Position numbers and translations under genes: made by a program. A stretch of 31,296 bases of DNA, taken from contig CAVESF010000025.1 in the NCBI GenBank assembly GCA_963618495.1, positions 1-31,296 on the forward strand. Reading direction: 5' to 3'. The stretch is from Apopatosoma sp963618495 (GTDB taxonomy: Bacteria > Bacillota > Clostridia > Oscillospirales > CAG-272). Every line of letters starts with the position of its first letter. Position 1 is the first letter of the stretch. The notes below the pieces were generated by a model that did no database searches, was not told the DNA's origin, and saw only the letters and a program-made list of their open reading frames with translations. Below, piece after piece: positions 1-8,654 of the stretch.

Positions 1-1
1 C

Positions 2-1033
2 ATGAAGTATTTTTGCGAGAATGCTCCGCAGTATCACATTGCCTGTGCCGGTTCGCTGCTTGGCATTGCCTTAGCTAAGCCATCTTCTTTTCCTGTAGGA
101 AAGGTTAATTTCATGCAGATCGACCCCATGACATTTACTGAATTTCTTCTCGCAAACGGTGATGAGAACCTTGTGAAATATTTGGAGAGCATGGATACGC
201 TTGACCCGATTCCAGATGCTTTTTTCAATCCGTTATATGAGAAGCTAAAGATGTACTATGTTACCGGAGGTATGCCGGAATCAATAAAGATGTGGACGGA
301 AGCCCGTGACGTATCTGCCATGCAGAAAGCTCTGTCCGATATCATCGGTGCTTACGAGCGTGACTTCGCCAAACATCCCAACCTTACCGAGTTTCCGAAG
401 ATCTCTATGATTTGGAAGTCTGTTCCCTCTCAGTTGGCAAGAGAGAATAAAAAATTTATATATAAGGTTGTCAAAGAAGGCGCAAGAGCTCGTGAATATG
501 AGGATGCTCTGCAATGGCTGGTAGATGCCCGTCTGGTGCATAAGATTTATCGCAGTAGCGCTCCCGGTCTTCCTGTAACCGCTTATGATGATCTGTCTGC
601 GTTCAAACTCTATTTGGTGGACGTAGGTCTGCTTCGCCGTCTGGCACAGCTGGCTCCTACGGCTTTTGGCGAAGGTAACCGCCTGTTCACCGAGTTCAAG
701 GGAGCCTTAACCGAAAACTATGTATTGCAAACTTTGATTACGCAGTTTGAGGTGCTACCTCGTTATTGGTCGCAGAATAATCCTCCATATGAAGTGGATT
801 TTCTGATTCAGCGAGATAATGACATTTTCCCTGTTGAAGTAAAATCCGAAGCGAATTTAGCAAGCAAGAGCCTCAGAAAGTTCAAAGAATTGTTTCCGGA
901 TAAAGTGAAGCTCCGTGTTCGGTTCTCCCTTGATAATCTGAAGCTGGACGATGATGTGATGAACATTCCGCTGTTTATGGCTGACCAGGCAGATCGATTG
1001 ATTGGTTTGGCGTTAGATCACAAATTCGAATGA
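2..1033 (+). CDS. DUF4143-type ATP-binding protein, C-terminal part (5' end outside window)
   Basis: The reading frame is open at the left edge, so the first Met visible is internal and the true start lies upstream. What remains resembles the AAA_14/DUF4143 family: a short end of the ATPase domain with the typical 'ACAGSLLGIAL' sensor-like stretch (about residues 14-24), then a helical central part, then the DUF4143 region whose end (about residues 225-290) has a nuclease-like pattern 'YEVDFLIQRD...FPVEVKSE' (D then E-x-K). Walker A and B would lie in the missing upstream part. Proteins of this family are common near mobile and defence genes, but their role is poorly defined. The stop lies 16 bases before the methylase gene, suggesting co-transcription. 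Family assignment is by pattern recognition; function in defence is inference only. Confidence 0.75.
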   Translation: MKYFCENAPQYHIACAGSLLGIALAKPSSFPVGKVNFMQIDPMTFTEFLLANGDENLVKYLESMDTLDPIPDAFFNPLYEKLKMYYVTGGMPESIKMWTEARDVSAMQKALSDIIGAYERDFAKHPNLTEFPKISMIWKSVPSQLARENKKFIYKVVKEGARAREYEDALQWLVDARLVHKIYRSSAPGLPVTAYDDLSAFKLYLVDVGLLRRLAQLAPTAFGEGNRLFTEFKGALTENYVLQTLITQFEVLPRYWSQNNPPYEVDFLIQRDNDIFPVEVKSEANLASKSLRKFKELFPDKVKLRVRFSLDNLKLDDDVMNIPLFMADQADRLIGLALDHKFE

Positions 1034-1049
1034 ACAAAGGAGAACAGTT

Positions 1050-2915
1050 ATGAACAGATTTGATATAATAAATAGAATCGGCGACCAGTATCGCATTGGC
1101 AACACCGAAACAGGCGAGTTTAGCTATGCTCAAGCGCTGAAAGCTATCGGTAAAGACATTAAGGATTATCAAAAGGCTACAACTGGAGCACAGCACAAAT
1201 TTCTTGACCTTCGTTTTGAAAATGAGCGATTGGCGATTCTTGTTGAATGCAAAAACAAGTTCAGTCGTTGGGATAAAGCCAAAATCCAAGGTCAGTTACA
1301 GGACTATGTTCGCTTTGAAAAGGCATACTCGGACAAAAAGATCGTTGCTATCCTTGCGGAAACCGATGGCGATGAAGTATGGGTTTGGTACGGTCAATCT
1401 GTCATTATTGATGACGAACATCGCATGGAAGAAGAAACAGTTCTTCGCACATTTGAAGAATACGAAAACCTGTGTTTTGGTAGAGTAAACGACAAAATCA
1501 AAGTTGTTGATTCTATTAAAACGCTTAATGAAAAGCTTCATTCGGATGGCATCAACGAAAAATTGCGTAGCCAGTTTGTTGGAACTTGTCTTTTGGCTCT
1601 CAAAAACGGGCTTGTTTATAAGAATGTAAAAGAAACACTCGACCCCAAAACCGGAAAGAAGCTTGCTCCAGAACGAGTCGTTTTGAAGAGCATCAAAGAT
1701 ATTCTGGAGGGCTTGCTCACTCGTGGCGGTAGTTTGAATAAAGCAGGAAAGCTCGCTGTTCTGAATAGTAAAGTTCTCGATGATCAGGATGTTACAAGTT
1801 TGACCTATAAAGAACTTGAGGATATCTTGCAATTCATTGATGATAATGTTGTTCCGTATATCAATGACAAGAGCACCGCTGGACAAGACTTATTAAACCT
1901 GTTCTTCACCACATTCAATAAATATGTTGGAAAGTCCGATAAGAACCAAGCATTTACTCCTGACCACATTTGTGATTTTATGAGCAAAGCAGTTGGTGTA
2001 AACAAAAACGCCCGTGTTTTGGATCCCTGTTGCGGAAGTGGTGCTTTTCTTGTTAGAGCTATGACCGACGCAATGGATGATTGCGATACAGAAGAAGAGC
2101 GTGAAGAAGTTAAGAAGAACCAAATCTTCGGCATTGAATATGAAGAGGGAGCGTTTGGCCTTTCCTCTACCAACATGCTGATCCATGGTGACGGCAACTC
2201 TAATGTTGTTCAGGATTCTATGTTTAAGCGAGCCAAATGGATCGCCGAGAACAACATCAATATTGTTTTGATGAACCCTCCTTATAACGCTACTAAAAAG
2301 TGTTGTGATCCAGACTATACCAAAGGGTGGGACGCCAAGAAAAAGGAAGATCCCTCCAAAGGTTTACATTTTGTAGAGTGGGTTGCTCGCCATGTCCCAT
2401 CTACCTGTAAAATGGCAGTATTACTCCCTATGCAAGCTGCTATCGGCAACAGTGGCGATGTAAAAGCATTCAAAAAGAAAATGCTTGATAACTATACTCT
2501 CGACGCCGTATTTTCGCTTCCCACAGAAATGTTCTATCCCGGAGCGGCAGCGGTTGCTTGTTATATGATTTTTGATCTTTCCCAAAAACATGAAAAAGCA
2601 AATAAAGAAACATTCTTTGGTTATTACAAAGATGACAAGTTCATCAAACGTAAAGGATTAGGTCGTGTTGAACGTACCGATGCAGACGGCAATAGCCTAT
2701 GGAATAAAACGGAAGAAATCTGGCTTAATCTGTACAAGAACAAAAAAGTAGTGCCAGGATTATCTGTTATGCATCGTGTTTCGTGGAAAGACGAGTGGCT
2801 TGCTGAAGCATATATGGAAACGGATTATTCAACACTTGTCGCTGAAGATTTTCAGAAAACAATAAATGACTATCTTTCATACTTAGTCAAAGAGGGCCAC
2901 ATATATGAAGCTTAA
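1050..2915 (+). CDS. BcgI-like type IIB restriction-modification subunit: fused nuclease and N6-adenine methylase
   Basis: 621 residues. The N-terminal 130 residues look like a PD-(D/E)xK nuclease: D53, then E66-C-K68, followed by Q82-xxx-Y86 as in type I R subunits. The centre and C-terminus form an N6-adenine DNA methylase of the HsdM class: 'FTPDHICDFM' (302-311), motif I 'DPCCGSG' (325-331) for AdoMet binding, and the catalytic NPPY (409-412). Cleavage and methylation in one chain, with a separate specificity subunit and no hsdR-like gene, is the type IIB (BcgI-like) arrangement; such enzymes cut on both sides of a bipartite site. The ATG is preceded by AAAGGAG at a spacing of 7. The frame overlaps the specificity gene by 11 bases. 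Length is close to BcgI A (about 640). A type I M subunit with an N-terminal extension is the alternative. Confidence 0.85.
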   Translation: MNRFDIINRIGDQYRIGNTETGEFSYAQALKAIGKDIKDYQKATTGAQHKFLDLRFENERLAILVECKNKFSRWDKAKIQGQLQDYVRFEKAYSDKKIVAILAETDGDEVWVWYGQSVIIDDEHRMEEETVLRTFEEYENLCFGRVNDKIKVVDSIKTLNEKLHSDGINEKLRSQFVGTCLLALKNGLVYKNVKETLDPKTGKKLAPERVVLKSIKDILEGLLTRGGSLNKAGKLAVLNSKVLDDQDVTSLTYKELEDILQFIDDNVVPYINDKSTAGQDLLNLFFTTFNKYVGKSDKNQAFTPDHICDFMSKAVGVNKNARVLDPCCGSGAFLVRAMTDAMDDCDTEEEREEVKKNQIFGIEYEEGAFGLSSTNMLIHGDGNSNVVQDSMFKRAKWIAENNINIVLMNPPYNATKKCCDPDYTKGWDAKKKEDPSKGLHFVEWVARHVPSTCKMAVLLPMQAAIGNSGDVKAFKKKMLDNYTLDAVFSLPTEMFYPGAAAVACYMIFDLSQKHEKANKETFFGYYKDDKFIKRKGLGRVERTDADGNSLWNKTEEIWLNLYKNKKVVPGLSVMHRVSWKDEWLAEAYMETDYSTLVAEDFQKTINDYLSYLVKEGHIYEA

Positions 2916-3984
2916 TATTTCTGATTGGAAGCCATTTTCTGCAGCTGATATTTTCTTTCTGTATAATGGGAGCGGAATTACTAAGGAGGAAATCGAAGAT
3001 AATCCCGGTAGTTTTCCTGCTGTTCAAAGTGGAGCTGATAATAATGGGATCATCGGCTATATAAGCAAAGATTATTGTAAAACCATGAATTACACCTATG
3101 TGGAAGAACCGTGCCTTACTGTTGCAAGGACTGGTTCCGCTGGATTTGTGGCATTTCAGCCTCATGGATGTGTCGTGGGCGATTCAGCGAAGATTCTTTT
3201 ACTAAAAAATACCGAATACAGAAAACCTGCAGTTTATTTGTTCCTCAGAACTATCTTGATGGCAAATCAATACAAGTACACATACGGAAGGAAAGTAACG
3301 GAAGATAAATATTTGTCTGACACTCTTTTACTGCCAAGTATTGATTCCATAACTCCAGATTGGACGTTTATAGAAAAGTACATTTTATCTCTGCACCATA
3401 AACTCCTAAAAACAACCGTTACTGAGCAAATACCGCCAGAACTGAACACAAAAACATGGCACGAGTTTTTCCTGCATCGCATTTTCATTTGTGGCATGGG
3501 AAATGGAATCGATGCAGTCATTACTACGAGCGACGAGCCTAAATACAACTATGTTTCCCGTGATAGCAACGGCAATGGCGTAGTTGGATTTGTAGATGAA
3601 ATTGAAGGAGAAAAACCTTTTCCTGCGGGATCGATGTCGTTGGCTTTGGGCGGCAGCTTTTTGGGTTCTTGCTTTATTCAAAAGAAGCCATTTTATACGG
3701 CACAAAATGTAGCAGTATTACAGGAAAAAGTCCCTTTGTCAGATCACGCTAAACTGTTTATTGCAACGCTCATTCGAAATGAATGTAAGATCAAATATCA
3801 AGCATTTGGCCGTGAATTGAATGCCCATTTCAGAAAAGACTTTACTATAAAGCTTCCTGTTAAACACAATGCCGATGGTATTGTGCTTGATGAAACACAC
3901 GAATTTTCTGATGATGGCTATATTCCCGATTGGGAATGGATGGATAGTTATATGAGATCATTGCCATATAGCGATAGATTGTAA
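2905..3984 (+). CDS. Restriction-modification specificity (S) subunit, BcgI-like
   Basis: 359 residues, matching the length of BcgI B-type specificity subunits rather than the roughly 400-450 of type I HsdS. Two target-recognition halves can be seen. The first contains 'FPAVQSGADNNGIIGYI' (about 32-48) and the second the related 'YVSRDSNGNGVVGFVDE' (about 216-232); both are typical of Methylase_S domains, with 'EKYILSLHHKLL' helical linker sequence between them. The protein directs the preceding nuclease-methylase to its DNA site. The ATG lies inside the end of the methylase gene (11-base overlap), so translation is probably coupled. The recognition sequence cannot be predicted from the protein alone. 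Confidence 0.85.
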   Translation: MKLNISDWKPFSAADIFFLYNGSGITKEEIEDNPGSFPAVQSGADNNGIIGYISKDYCKTMNYTYVEEPCLTVARTGSAGFVAFQPHGCVVGDSAKILLLKNTEYRKPAVYLFLRTILMANQYKYTYGRKVTEDKYLSDTLLLPSIDSITPDWTFIEKYILSLHHKLLKTTVTEQIPPELNTKTWHEFFLHRIFICGMGNGIDAVITTSDEPKYNYVSRDSNGNGVVGFVDEIEGEKPFPAGSMSLALGGSFLGSCFIQKKPFYTAQNVAVLQEKVPLSDHAKLFIATLIRNECKIKYQAFGRELNAHFRKDFTIKLPVKHNADGIVLDETHEFSDDGYIPDWEWMDSYMRSLPYSDRL

Positions 3985-4208
3985 TTATTTATTAGCATTA
4001 GCAAAAAACGCTCAGTAACCACTGAAAATAAGACAATGCCCAAAGCTAAACAGGCACGGATTTATGGAAAAAACATTTATTCTGATGAAGGTTCGGCACC
4101 AGATTTGATCTATATCCTCAGCGACAGAAAAAGTACCAATAAGGAATAAAAACTGATACGGTAGCTACAAAAATTGACTGCTTACTACAGATAAAAACGG
4201 AGGCAAAT
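3985..4208 (+). other. Gap between the RM genes and gajA; a 37-codon frame of unknown status
   Basis: 224 A+T-rich bases without a convincing gene. One open frame runs from an ATG at 4036 to a TAA at 4149 (starts MPKAKQARIY, ends RKSTNKE); it has no clear Shine-Dalgarno site and is not recognised. It could be the end of a decayed gene. I saw no strong sigma-70 promoter, so gajA may be read from upstream or from a weak promoter here. The last bases carry the gajA ribosome-binding site (GGAGG near 4199-4203). Confidence 0.4.
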
Positions 4209-6179
4209 ATGCGATTATTAGAAATTAGAATCAAAAATTATAGATTGCTTATTGATGCCAAACTGGATGTCGATGCAAAAACAACTCTTATTGTCGGCAG
4301 GAACAATACCGCCAAGACTTCCTGTAGTAGCTGCATCAATACTGTACTTCAAGGTAGCGATTTTTCCTACAATGATTATCCTCTGTCAAAGAGAGAAAGT
4401 CTCCACAACTTGTTTTTGCAGTTCATGGAGAAAAAGTTGAGTTATGAGGATCTCTGCGAAAAAATAGAAACTATTTCCATAGAATTTTTAGTTGATTATT
4501 CATTGAATGATCCGGATGTAAAATTGGGAGCGTTATCGCCTTTCATTATCGATGTTGACGTGGATACCACTACAGCGTTAATTCGTGTGGAATATCAGTT
4601 GAAAACTGACGAAAACAAACTGTGGGAACTGTTTAAGGATAGTTGCTATAGGGAGGGCAAGTTTAATCCCAAAACAGAGGAAATGCATGATGTACTTGTA
4701 AGCAATTTTACGAGGTTGTTTGGTTTAACCATCTATGCGGTTAATCCGAAGAATTTAGAAGATCGGCAAGTTAAGAACCGCAGAGAACTTGAAGACCTTT
4801 TCCCTTATTATCCGATTCCTGCGGAACGCATACTCGGAGAAGATGGTACTCAAAAGAATGAGTCCCTCAGTTCATTGATTTCAGAGTATTTCAGTTTGAA
4901 CGAGGAAGAATTGACTCCGGACATAGCTGAAAAGGTCAAGGAGCTCCGCTCAGTAGTTGATAATGCAAACAAAGATGTGCAAAAAGAAAGCGATCGAATA
5001 CTCAGCGACTTGGTCAACAAAGCAGTTGGTTTTGGCTATCCTAATGCTGAAGAATTACAGCTTGGCGTTATTACTGAGTTGAAAATCGACGATCAGATAA
5101 AAAACCAGACACATCTTTCATATCACTCTGGCACCGTAGACGAAAGCCTGCCCAGCTCTCATAATGGACTTGGATACAAGAATTTGATTAAAATGGAATT
5201 TCTTTTAGCTGCGTTTGCACGAGATGTTGAGAAGAAGGGAGAAGCCTGCATTCCGTTGTTGTTTATTGAAGAACCAGAGTCACATATGCATCCTCAAATG
5301 CAACATGCATTTGCTGAACATTTAGAAAACTTTCTTGCAAAAATTACAACCATTCACATCCAGACGTTTTTAACTACACACTCTGCACATATAGCAAATA
5401 CTATGGATTTTTCAAAAATCCGATATGCACAAAAATCTAAATCGGGAGTCATTTATAAGAACCTTGATGTTTTTGCCAAAGAAAATGCCGACAACATGGA
5501 TTTCATCAAGAAATACCTTACGCTAAGCAGATGTGATTTGTTCTTTGCAGATAAAATTATTTTTGTTGAGGGTGCTTCAGAGCGGTTGATGCTACCGGAC
5601 ATGATAGAAAAATGTGAGAAAGAAAAACTGTTTGACCCAGAAAAGTATAAACTGCCTGCACAGTATTATGCTTTGATTGAAATTGGAGGGGCATACGCAT
5701 ATAAATTCATACCATTTGCAGATTTCCTTGGAATACCTTGCTTAATTCTTACGGATATAGATTCTATGATAGATGGCAGAACAAAGGCTGTTGTCAGCAA
5801 GGGCAAAACTACCTCTAATGCAACAATAAAGTGGTGGATACGTAAAATTAAGGGTATTCCGCAGAATAGCAAAGATACGATATCCCTTGCTGATATTACC
5901 TCCGCAACAGATGCGGAAAAGACTTTGGGGAAATGTCATATCGAATATCAAACCTTGGAAAATGGGATATGCGGCAGATCCCTGGAAGAAGCTGTAATGA
6001 ATGTGAATCGTAGTCATTATGGACTCGTGGAACCTGTTGCGGAAGAAGACTTGGAGTTTACCGAGAAAAGCAAGACTGACTTTGCACTGAACCTGATTTG
6101 CAATAACCCCAATTATTCTATTCCCCAATATATTAAAAATGGCTTGATCTGGCTTAATAAGCAACGAGTTCTTGAGTGA
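4209..6179 (+). CDS. gajA: Gabija GajA-like OLD-family nuclease: ABC-type ATPase plus TOPRIM
   Basis: 656 residues. The N-terminal half is an ABC/SMC-like ATPase: Walker A 'GRNNTAKT' (30-37), signature 'SHNGLGYKNL' (317-326), Walker B 'LLFIEEPE' (350-357), and an H-loop in 'LTTHSAHIAN' (388-397). The C-terminal half is a TOPRIM nuclease: 'IFVEGASE' with E454, 'LTDID' with D515 and D517, and 'SLEEAV' (591-596). OLD proteins encoded directly before a UvrD-like helicase are the Gabija pair, where GajA cuts phage DNA; here only 14 bases separate the genes. The protein is longer than the best-studied GajA (about 580). Odd point: the Walker A Gly before Lys is Ala (A35), so nucleotide binding or hydrolysis may be altered. 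An OLD-only role is less likely because of the helicase partner. Confidence 0.9.
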   Translation: MRLLEIRIKNYRLLIDAKLDVDAKTTLIVGRNNTAKTSCSSCINTVLQGSDFSYNDYPLSKRESLHNLFLQFMEKKLSYEDLCEKIETISIEFLVDYSLNDPDVKLGALSPFIIDVDVDTTTALIRVEYQLKTDENKLWELFKDSCYREGKFNPKTEEMHDVLVSNFTRLFGLTIYAVNPKNLEDRQVKNRRELEDLFPYYPIPAERILGEDGTQKNESLSSLISEYFSLNEEELTPDIAEKVKELRSVVDNANKDVQKESDRILSDLVNKAVGFGYPNAEELQLGVITELKIDDQIKNQTHLSYHSGTVDESLPSSHNGLGYKNLIKMEFLLAAFARDVEKKGEACIPLLFIEEPESHMHPQMQHAFAEHLENFLAKITTIHIQTFLTTHSAHIANTMDFSKIRYAQKSKSGVIYKNLDVFAKENADNMDFIKKYLTLSRCDLFFADKIIFVEGASERLMLPDMIEKCEKEKLFDPEKYKLPAQYYALIEIGGAYAYKFIPFADFLGIPCLILTDIDSMIDGRTKAVVSKGKTTSNATIKWWIRKIKGIPQNSKDTISLADITSATDAEKTLGKCHIEYQTLENGICGRSLEEAVMNVNRSHYGLVEPVAEEDLEFTEKSKTDFALNLICNNPNYSIPQYIKNGLIWLNKQRVLE

Positions 6180-6186
6180 GGAGGTG
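6178..6186 (+). promoter_or_regulatory. Ribosome-binding site that fixes the TTG start of gajB
   Basis: GAGGAGGTG overlaps the gajA stop codon (6177-6179) and lies 7 bases before TTG at 6194. No ATG in the frame lies near a Shine-Dalgarno site, and starting later would cut into the sequence before the helicase Walker A. The overlap suggests translational coupling of gajB to gajA. Confidence 0.8.
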
Positions 6187-6193
6187 TTGAGAA

Positions 6194-7936
6194 TTGTCCA
6201 AGAATTGTAAGCTTTCAAATTATGAAATAGCTAAGGCGGAAGCAGACAAGGTTGACGAACAAATTATTGCTGCACTCAAGGCTGGGCGTAGCTTTCGTGT
6301 GGAAGCAGGCGCTGGTTCTGGAAAAACCTACTCACTAAATCGTGTTATCGAATGGATTCAAGCAAATAAGTGGAAGGATTATCGCCGAAAAAAACAAAAT
6401 GTAATATGTATTACATATACAAATGCAGCTGTTGATGTAATCGCAGAGCGGTTATCCCAAGATTCATTTATTCTTCCGTCGACAATCCATTCCTTTGCTT
6501 GGAGTGCAATCAAGCAGTACCAAAGCACTCTTATGAGCATTATCGATAACGATGAGTCATTAACAACGACGGAAACGGACTTCAGCAAGGTGTTGGAGAT
6601 TCGTTATACCTTAGGACGCCGTTATGTGTCCCAAGGAGTACATTACTTGCACCATAATGATGTTTTGAAACTTTTCTGTACTCTGTTGGATAATGCAAAA
6701 TTCCGTCGTGTTTTCTCTGACAATTACCCTTTGATTTTAATTGATGAATACCAGGATTCCTATAAGCCGATTATCACACGTTTTGTAAACTTCTTTATTG
6801 CTGAAGGAATAGGGCCACAATTTGGCTTTTTCGGAGATGCGTGGCAAACTATTTGCCAAAGCAATAATGCCTGCGGTGCGATAGAGCATAGCAATCTTGT
6901 AGAAATCAAAAAAGGCTCAAACTTTAGATCAGCACCCAGAATTGTGAATCTCTTGAATGAAATTCGCCCAGATTTGCCACAACAATCTGCAATAGATAAT
7001 TTTGAAGGCGAAGTAGTTGTTGTAACCTGCGATGATTTTTCTGGAGCACGTCGCTCAGATCGCACATTTAAAGACGATCTCCCTGCAGAAGAACTGAAAT
7101 CCAGACTGCACCATCTTTCAGAATGTATTAAGAAAAATGTACCAAAGGATGAAAATATTAAGATTTTGATGATCACTCATAAAGTTCTGGCCACACAGCA
7201 AGGATATGAGCAATTATTAGCTATTATTGATGATGGTCTTCGAGATAAACAAGATCCATTTTTGCTATTCTTCATGAATACCGTTGAACCGATATACGAA
7301 GCACTTAGCACATCAAATATGCAGCTTCTGTTTGATACGCTTGGAATTAGGCGCTATCCTATCACAAAAAAATCTGAGAAGATGCAGTGGAAAGAGTTTG
7401 AGGTGCAACTAAAGAAAGCTCGTGATGGGAAAGCCATTGATGTTATTAATACCATCGTAGAAACAAAGTTGGTTCCTGTTCCATCATTGGTTGATGGATA
7501 CTACCATCTGTATTTTGATGCTCCTGATACGATCTATGGCTTGGATGCAACAATCCGTGATGTTTTAGATTTGGATTACAGCCAATTTCGGGCTGCAATG
7601 GAATTTCTATATCCTGAAGCAGAATTTTCGACGGAACACGGCGTTAAGGGTGAGGAATATGATAATGTTGTCTTTGTTATCAGTAAAGGCTGGAATCAAT
7701 ATCAATTTGAAACCTATGCACCGATGATAACAGGACATACCCCTATACCAAACGGAAAGCAGACTTCCTACGAAAGAAATCGAAATCTGTTTTATGTGTG
7801 TTGTTCAAGACCAAGAAAACGATTATTTTTCTTTGTGTCTGTGCCAATAGATGCCACTTTCAGAGCTTTTCTGGTTGATTTGGTTGGAGCAGAAAATATC
7901 TATACCTATGGTCAATATCTTGAATCAAAACAATAA
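6194..7936 (+). CDS. gajB: Gabija GajB-like UvrD/PcrA-type superfamily 1 helicase
   Basis: 580 residues, TTG start. SF1 helicase motifs occur in order: Walker A 'AGAGSGKT' (38-45), motif Ia 'TYTNAAV' (74-80), 'TIHSF' (97-101), Walker B 'DEYQD' (184-188), motif III 'GDAWQ' (214-218), motif IV 'NFRSAPRI' (243-250), motif V 'EHGVKGEEYDNVVFV', and motif VI 'NLFYVCCSRPRKRL' near the C-terminus. All key residues are intact, so it should be an active ATPase. In Gabija, GajB works with GajA; it is thought to sense DNA ends or single strands. It is somewhat longer than the best-studied GajB (about 490). It is directly downstream of gajA and followed by a hairpin, so the two form one unit. Confidence 0.9.
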   Translation: MSKNCKLSNYEIAKAEADKVDEQIIAALKAGRSFRVEAGAGSGKTYSLNRVIEWIQANKWKDYRRKKQNVICITYTNAAVDVIAERLSQDSFILPSTIHSFAWSAIKQYQSTLMSIIDNDESLTTTETDFSKVLEIRYTLGRRYVSQGVHYLHHNDVLKLFCTLLDNAKFRRVFSDNYPLILIDEYQDSYKPIITRFVNFFIAEGIGPQFGFFGDAWQTICQSNNACGAIEHSNLVEIKKGSNFRSAPRIVNLLNEIRPDLPQQSAIDNFEGEVVVVTCDDFSGARRSDRTFKDDLPAEELKSRLHHLSECIKKNVPKDENIKILMITHKVLATQQGYEQLLAIIDDGLRDKQDPFLLFFMNTVEPIYEALSTSNMQLLFDTLGIRRYPITKKSEKMQWKEFEVQLKKARDGKAIDVINTIVETKLVPVPSLVDGYYHLYFDAPDTIYGLDATIRDVLDLDYSQFRAAMEFLYPEAEFSTEHGVKGEEYDNVVFVISKGWNQYQFETYAPMITGHTPIPNGKQTSYERNRNLFYVCCSRPRKRLFFFVSVPIDATFRAFLVDLVGAENIYTYGQYLESKQ

Positions 7937-7942
7937 TATAAC

Positions 7943-7976
7943 AGCACCCGTTGATTGGCCGTGATCAACGGGTGCT
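7943..7976 (+). terminator. Hairpin after gajB, probable intrinsic terminator
   Basis: A perfect 13-bp inverted repeat (AGCACCCGTTGAT / ATCAACGGGTGCT) with an 8-base loop begins 6 bases after the gajB stop. The following ATCGTTT is only a weak T tract. It also lies downstream of the - strand pseudogenes and could act on both strands. Confidence 0.7.
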
Positions 7977-7988
7977 ATCGTTTAAGAA

Positions 7989-8248
7989 CTATCTGTCTTC
8001 CATAACTTACAACATCATTCTGGCTCCCAACTTAAAACTATTTTGGAAGATCAAGCAAGCTGTAATGGTTTGGTACACACACAATCCGTGTATTTCTCAA
8101 ACATTTCTTTCTGTTCGTCTGTCATAGTGACTCGTAGCTTTTCTTCATTCCTGCAAATCAACTCCAGTAACTTCTTATACTCCTTAGAAGAAGTATCGTA
8201 TTCTGTAGGCTTGATATTGCCATACCAAAATTCTTCAAGGATTCTCAT
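7989..8248 (-). pseudogene. Broken DUF6809-like small protein gene from a mobile-element cassette
   Basis: The intact frame (8248 to 8051) gives 'MRILEEFWYGNIKPTEY...' and '..LLELICRNEEKL..', the start of a small Clostridial family (DUF6809, as I recall it), normally about 90 residues. It then runs off into 'CTKPLQLA' and stops. In another frame just downstream the expected C-terminus appears as 'NSFKLGARMML', a TAA, then 'VMEDR' and TAG (ends 7989). The spacing fits loss of a base near 8050-8080 plus a G-to-T change making GAA into TAA. Two separate lesions argue for decay rather than a sequencing error. The start codon overlaps the stop of the upstream tnpV remnant (ATGA), showing the two once formed one translational unit. 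Family name is from memory; the pseudogene call rests on the sequence. Confidence 0.75.
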
Positions 8249-8610
8249 GTGGCGTCCTCCTCATATATCATCTCACGGAGAATAATCTCCTCTGCACGAT
8301 GGCGGATGCCGTTCATAGCACCAACCCATGCCATCTAGTCAGTCACTTTCATGCCCTCTGTTACGCCCTCGGCGGCTTTCATTTGCTCAATGATACGTTC
8401 AAGGCGGTTCTGTGCCTGCTCGTTCAAGTCAGCTAGATACTTCCACAATTCGCCGCTAAGACATAGATCATTGAAGCGGATGGGGTTATGCTCCTTGATA
8501 TAATCTCTGTGCATATGCCCCCACCGACCAATAGGTCTGCTTTCCTCAGGCAAGCGAATATCGGGAATATAGTAATCACCACAACGGATATAGTTTGGTT
8601 CCTGCATCAT
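8245..8610 (-). pseudogene. tnpV: tnpV, mobile-element accessory gene with a premature amber codon
   Basis: The ATG at 8610 has GGAGG (8616-8620) 5 bases before it; an upstream TTG in frame overlaps that site and is not the start. The product matches TnpV proteins of Clostridial transposons: 'GDYYIPDIRLPEE', 'RPIGRWGHMHRDYIKEH', 'YLADLNEQAQNRLERIIEQM'. The frame stops with TAG at 8335-8337 after 'GMKVTD', but continues in the same frame as 'MAWVGAMNGIRHRAEEIILREMIYEEDAT' to TGA at 8245. In the family the stop position is normally Gln (NQM-WV), so a single CAG-to-TAG change explains it. TnpV is usually about 120 residues; the repaired gene gives the same length. Read-through is possible but the broken partner gene downstream makes decay more likely. 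Exact role of TnpV is unknown. Confidence 0.8.
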
Positions 8611-8654
8611 ATGTACCTCCAAATCGTTATTTTAATAGCATTTGAGATGAAAAA

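Noticed and set aside
4036..4149. 37-codon frame before gajA as a possible third Gabija gene
   Set aside because: No Shine-Dalgarno site, no recognised motif, and Gabija needs only two genes; kept as a note in the gap entry.
3985..7936. Reading the OLD protein as a stand-alone OLD or retron/PARIS-type system
   Set aside because: The helicase directly downstream has all SF1 motifs and is coupled by the overlapping ribosome-binding site, which is the Gabija arrangement; no reverse transcriptase or AriA/AriB features are seen.
8043..8285. 80-codon + strand frame
   Set aside because: It lies antisense to the broken DUF6809-like gene, which has recognisable family sequence.
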